Assembly (NCBI RefSeq): GCF_003149145.1
Contig: NZ_QGDQ01000001.1
Span: 372,001 to 436,000 of the forward strand
Reading direction: 5' to 3'
From: Quadrisphaera granulorum
Lineage (GTDB): Bacteria > Actinomycetota > Actinomycetes > Actinomycetales > Quadrisphaeraceae
DNA: 64,000 bases
Positions 63,155 through 64,000 of the stretch are shown here, piece by piece. The notes beneath the pieces were generated by a model. It had not been told where the DNA came from. It worked only from the letters and a program-made list of their open reading frames with translations, and made no database searches. Each line of letters opens with the position of its first letter. Within the stretch, counting starts at the first letter, position 1. Both the position numbers and the translations under genes were made by a program.

Positions 63155-64000
63155 GTGGCCGACCACCAGGTCGTGGCACGCCTCTCCCGCACCGTCCCCC
63201 GTCGCCTTCGCGTGTTGGCGGCTCTCGTCGCCGCGTTCGTCGTGGTGCCCGCAGGGGCAGCCGCTGCCTTGGACGGCAGCGAGACCCGGGCTCCGGAGAT
63301 CAAGAACAACTGGACGGTGCCGGGCGAGGTCTGGCAGGGCGACTTCGCCGATCCGATGGTCACGCGCGTCGGCGACACCTACTACGCCTACGCCACCAAC
63401 ACCGCCGGGCGGTACGTGCCCGCGCTGACCAGCACCGACCTGGTGACGTGGCGGGCCCGCCCGACGTACAGCCAGGCCGGGCCGCCAGGCAAGCCCGGGT
63501 ACTCCGTGGCCTCCGACGCGTCGATCCCCGCCGAGTTCCGCGCGCAGAGCTGGTCGGACTGGGACAAGTTCAACAACAACGACGTCCTCGTCCAGCCCGC
63601 CTCGTGGGGTCTGAAGACCTCCGACGGGCCGTGGGTCCGCACCGAGTACTGGGCGCCGTCGGCGTTCCAGATCGGCGACACCTGGTACCTGTACTCGGCG
63701 GTGCGCGTCGGCGCGACCCGCTTCTGCATCACCATGGCGACCGGCCCCGGTCCGCTCGGGCCGTTCCGCGACACCACCACGGGCCCGGTCCAGTGCCAGC
63801 CGGTGGAGACCGACCCCGACGGGTCCATCGACCCGGCCGGTTACCACGACCCGGCCACCGGCAAGGACTACCTGCTGTGGAAGGCCCTCGGCAAGGTCAA
63901 CAGCCACCCGAGCGCGCTGATGTCGGTGGAGCTCGGCGGTGACGGTCTGCCGAAGCCCGGGGCGCCGTGGACCACCCTGCTCACCACCCACGAGGGCGGC
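63155..64000 (+). CDS. Secreted glycoside hydrolase family 43-like enzyme, N-terminal part
   Basis: An extracellular beta-propeller hydrolase acting on arabinan, xylan or similar plant or cell-wall glycans. The signal peptide (RRLRVLAALVAAFVVVPAGAAAA) precedes GDFADPMVTRVGDTYYAYATN with the catalytic-base Asp; later EYWAPSAFQIGDTWYLYSAV and SIDPAGYHDPATGKDYLLW. The frame is open to base 64000, so the C-terminus is missing. GTG start at 63155. It is the only clear carbohydrate-catabolism gene here. Confidence 0.82.
   Translation, partial: MADHQVVARLSRTVPRRLRVLAALVAAFVVVPAGAAAALDGSETRAPEIKNNWTVPGEVWQGDFADPMVTRVGDTYYAYATNTAGRYVPALTSTDLVTWRARPTYSQAGPPGKPGYSVASDASIPAEFRAQSWSDWDKFNNNDVLVQPASWGLKTSDGPWVRTEYWAPSAFQIGDTWYLYSAVRVGATRFCITMATGPGPLGPFRDTTTGPVQCQPVETDPDGSIDPAGYHDPATGKDYLLWKALGKVNSHPSALMSVELGGDGLPKPGAPWTTLLTTHEGG

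Overview
The window is very GC-rich chromosomal DNA from an actinomycete. GTG starts are common, stop and start codons often overlap (GTGA/ATGA), and the gene order matches the conserved actinobacterial blocks murA...ddl-thiL-rpmB-recG-rsmD-coaD-DUF177-rpmF-rnc-mutM-(acyP)-smc-ftsY-amtB-glnB-glnD-ffh-rpsP-khpA-rimM-trmD-rplS-lepB-rnhB-DUF2469-yraN-comM-dprA-xerC-whiG-M23-rpsB-tsf-pyrH-frr-cdsA-rlmN. A cofC gene points to coenzyme F420 production, and a WhiG/FliA-type sigma factor points to a motile or differentiating actinomycete. A relative of Kineosporiales (Kineococcus/Quadrisphaera type) would fit, but that assignment is inference. I see no rRNA, tRNA, CRISPR array, IS element or prophage.

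1-10.7 kb: the end of murA, cofC, plsC-gpsA, then a divergent two-component system. The kinase is on the minus strand. The regulator begins a tightly overlapping plus-strand run: Arg-rich leader ORF, response regulator, NodB-type deacetylase, two paralogous DMT/NIPA-like membrane proteins and an MGDG-synthase-like glycosyltransferase. This reads as a regulated cell-envelope module. A Cys/Met-metabolism PLP enzyme closes the region. 10.7-16.3 kb: ddl, a DUF3515 lipoprotein coupled to a frameshifted Lrp-type gene, thiL, a MarR/DHA2-pump pair, and rpmB.

16.4-32.8 kb: recG, an MFS protein, rsmD-coaD, DUF177-rpmF-rnc-mutM, a VapBC-type toxin-antitoxin pair, acyP, then a minus-strand accessory islet (six-helix membrane protein, membrane-bound LuxR-type regulator carrying a 12-bp tandem repeat, PH-like protein), and smc-ftsY. 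32.8-42.7 kb: the nitrogen operon amtB-glnB-glnD with GlnR-like sites, ffh, an amidohydrolase, and an amino-acid ABC transporter. 42.9-53.5 kb: rpsP through M23 peptidase. 53.5-59.3 kb: a cluster of DnaA-box-like sites, then rpsB-tsf-pyrH-frr-cdsA-rlmN. 59.4-64 kb: a luciferase-like monooxygenase, an ABC-F protein, a four-repeat DivIVA-like protein, and a secreted GH43 enzyme cut by the window edge.

Many genes have a TANNNT hexamer 6-8 nt before the start codon and no Shine-Dalgarno sequence, so leaderless transcription looks common. Convergent genes repeatedly overlap at their 3' ends. All motif readings and counts were made by eye; no database search was run.
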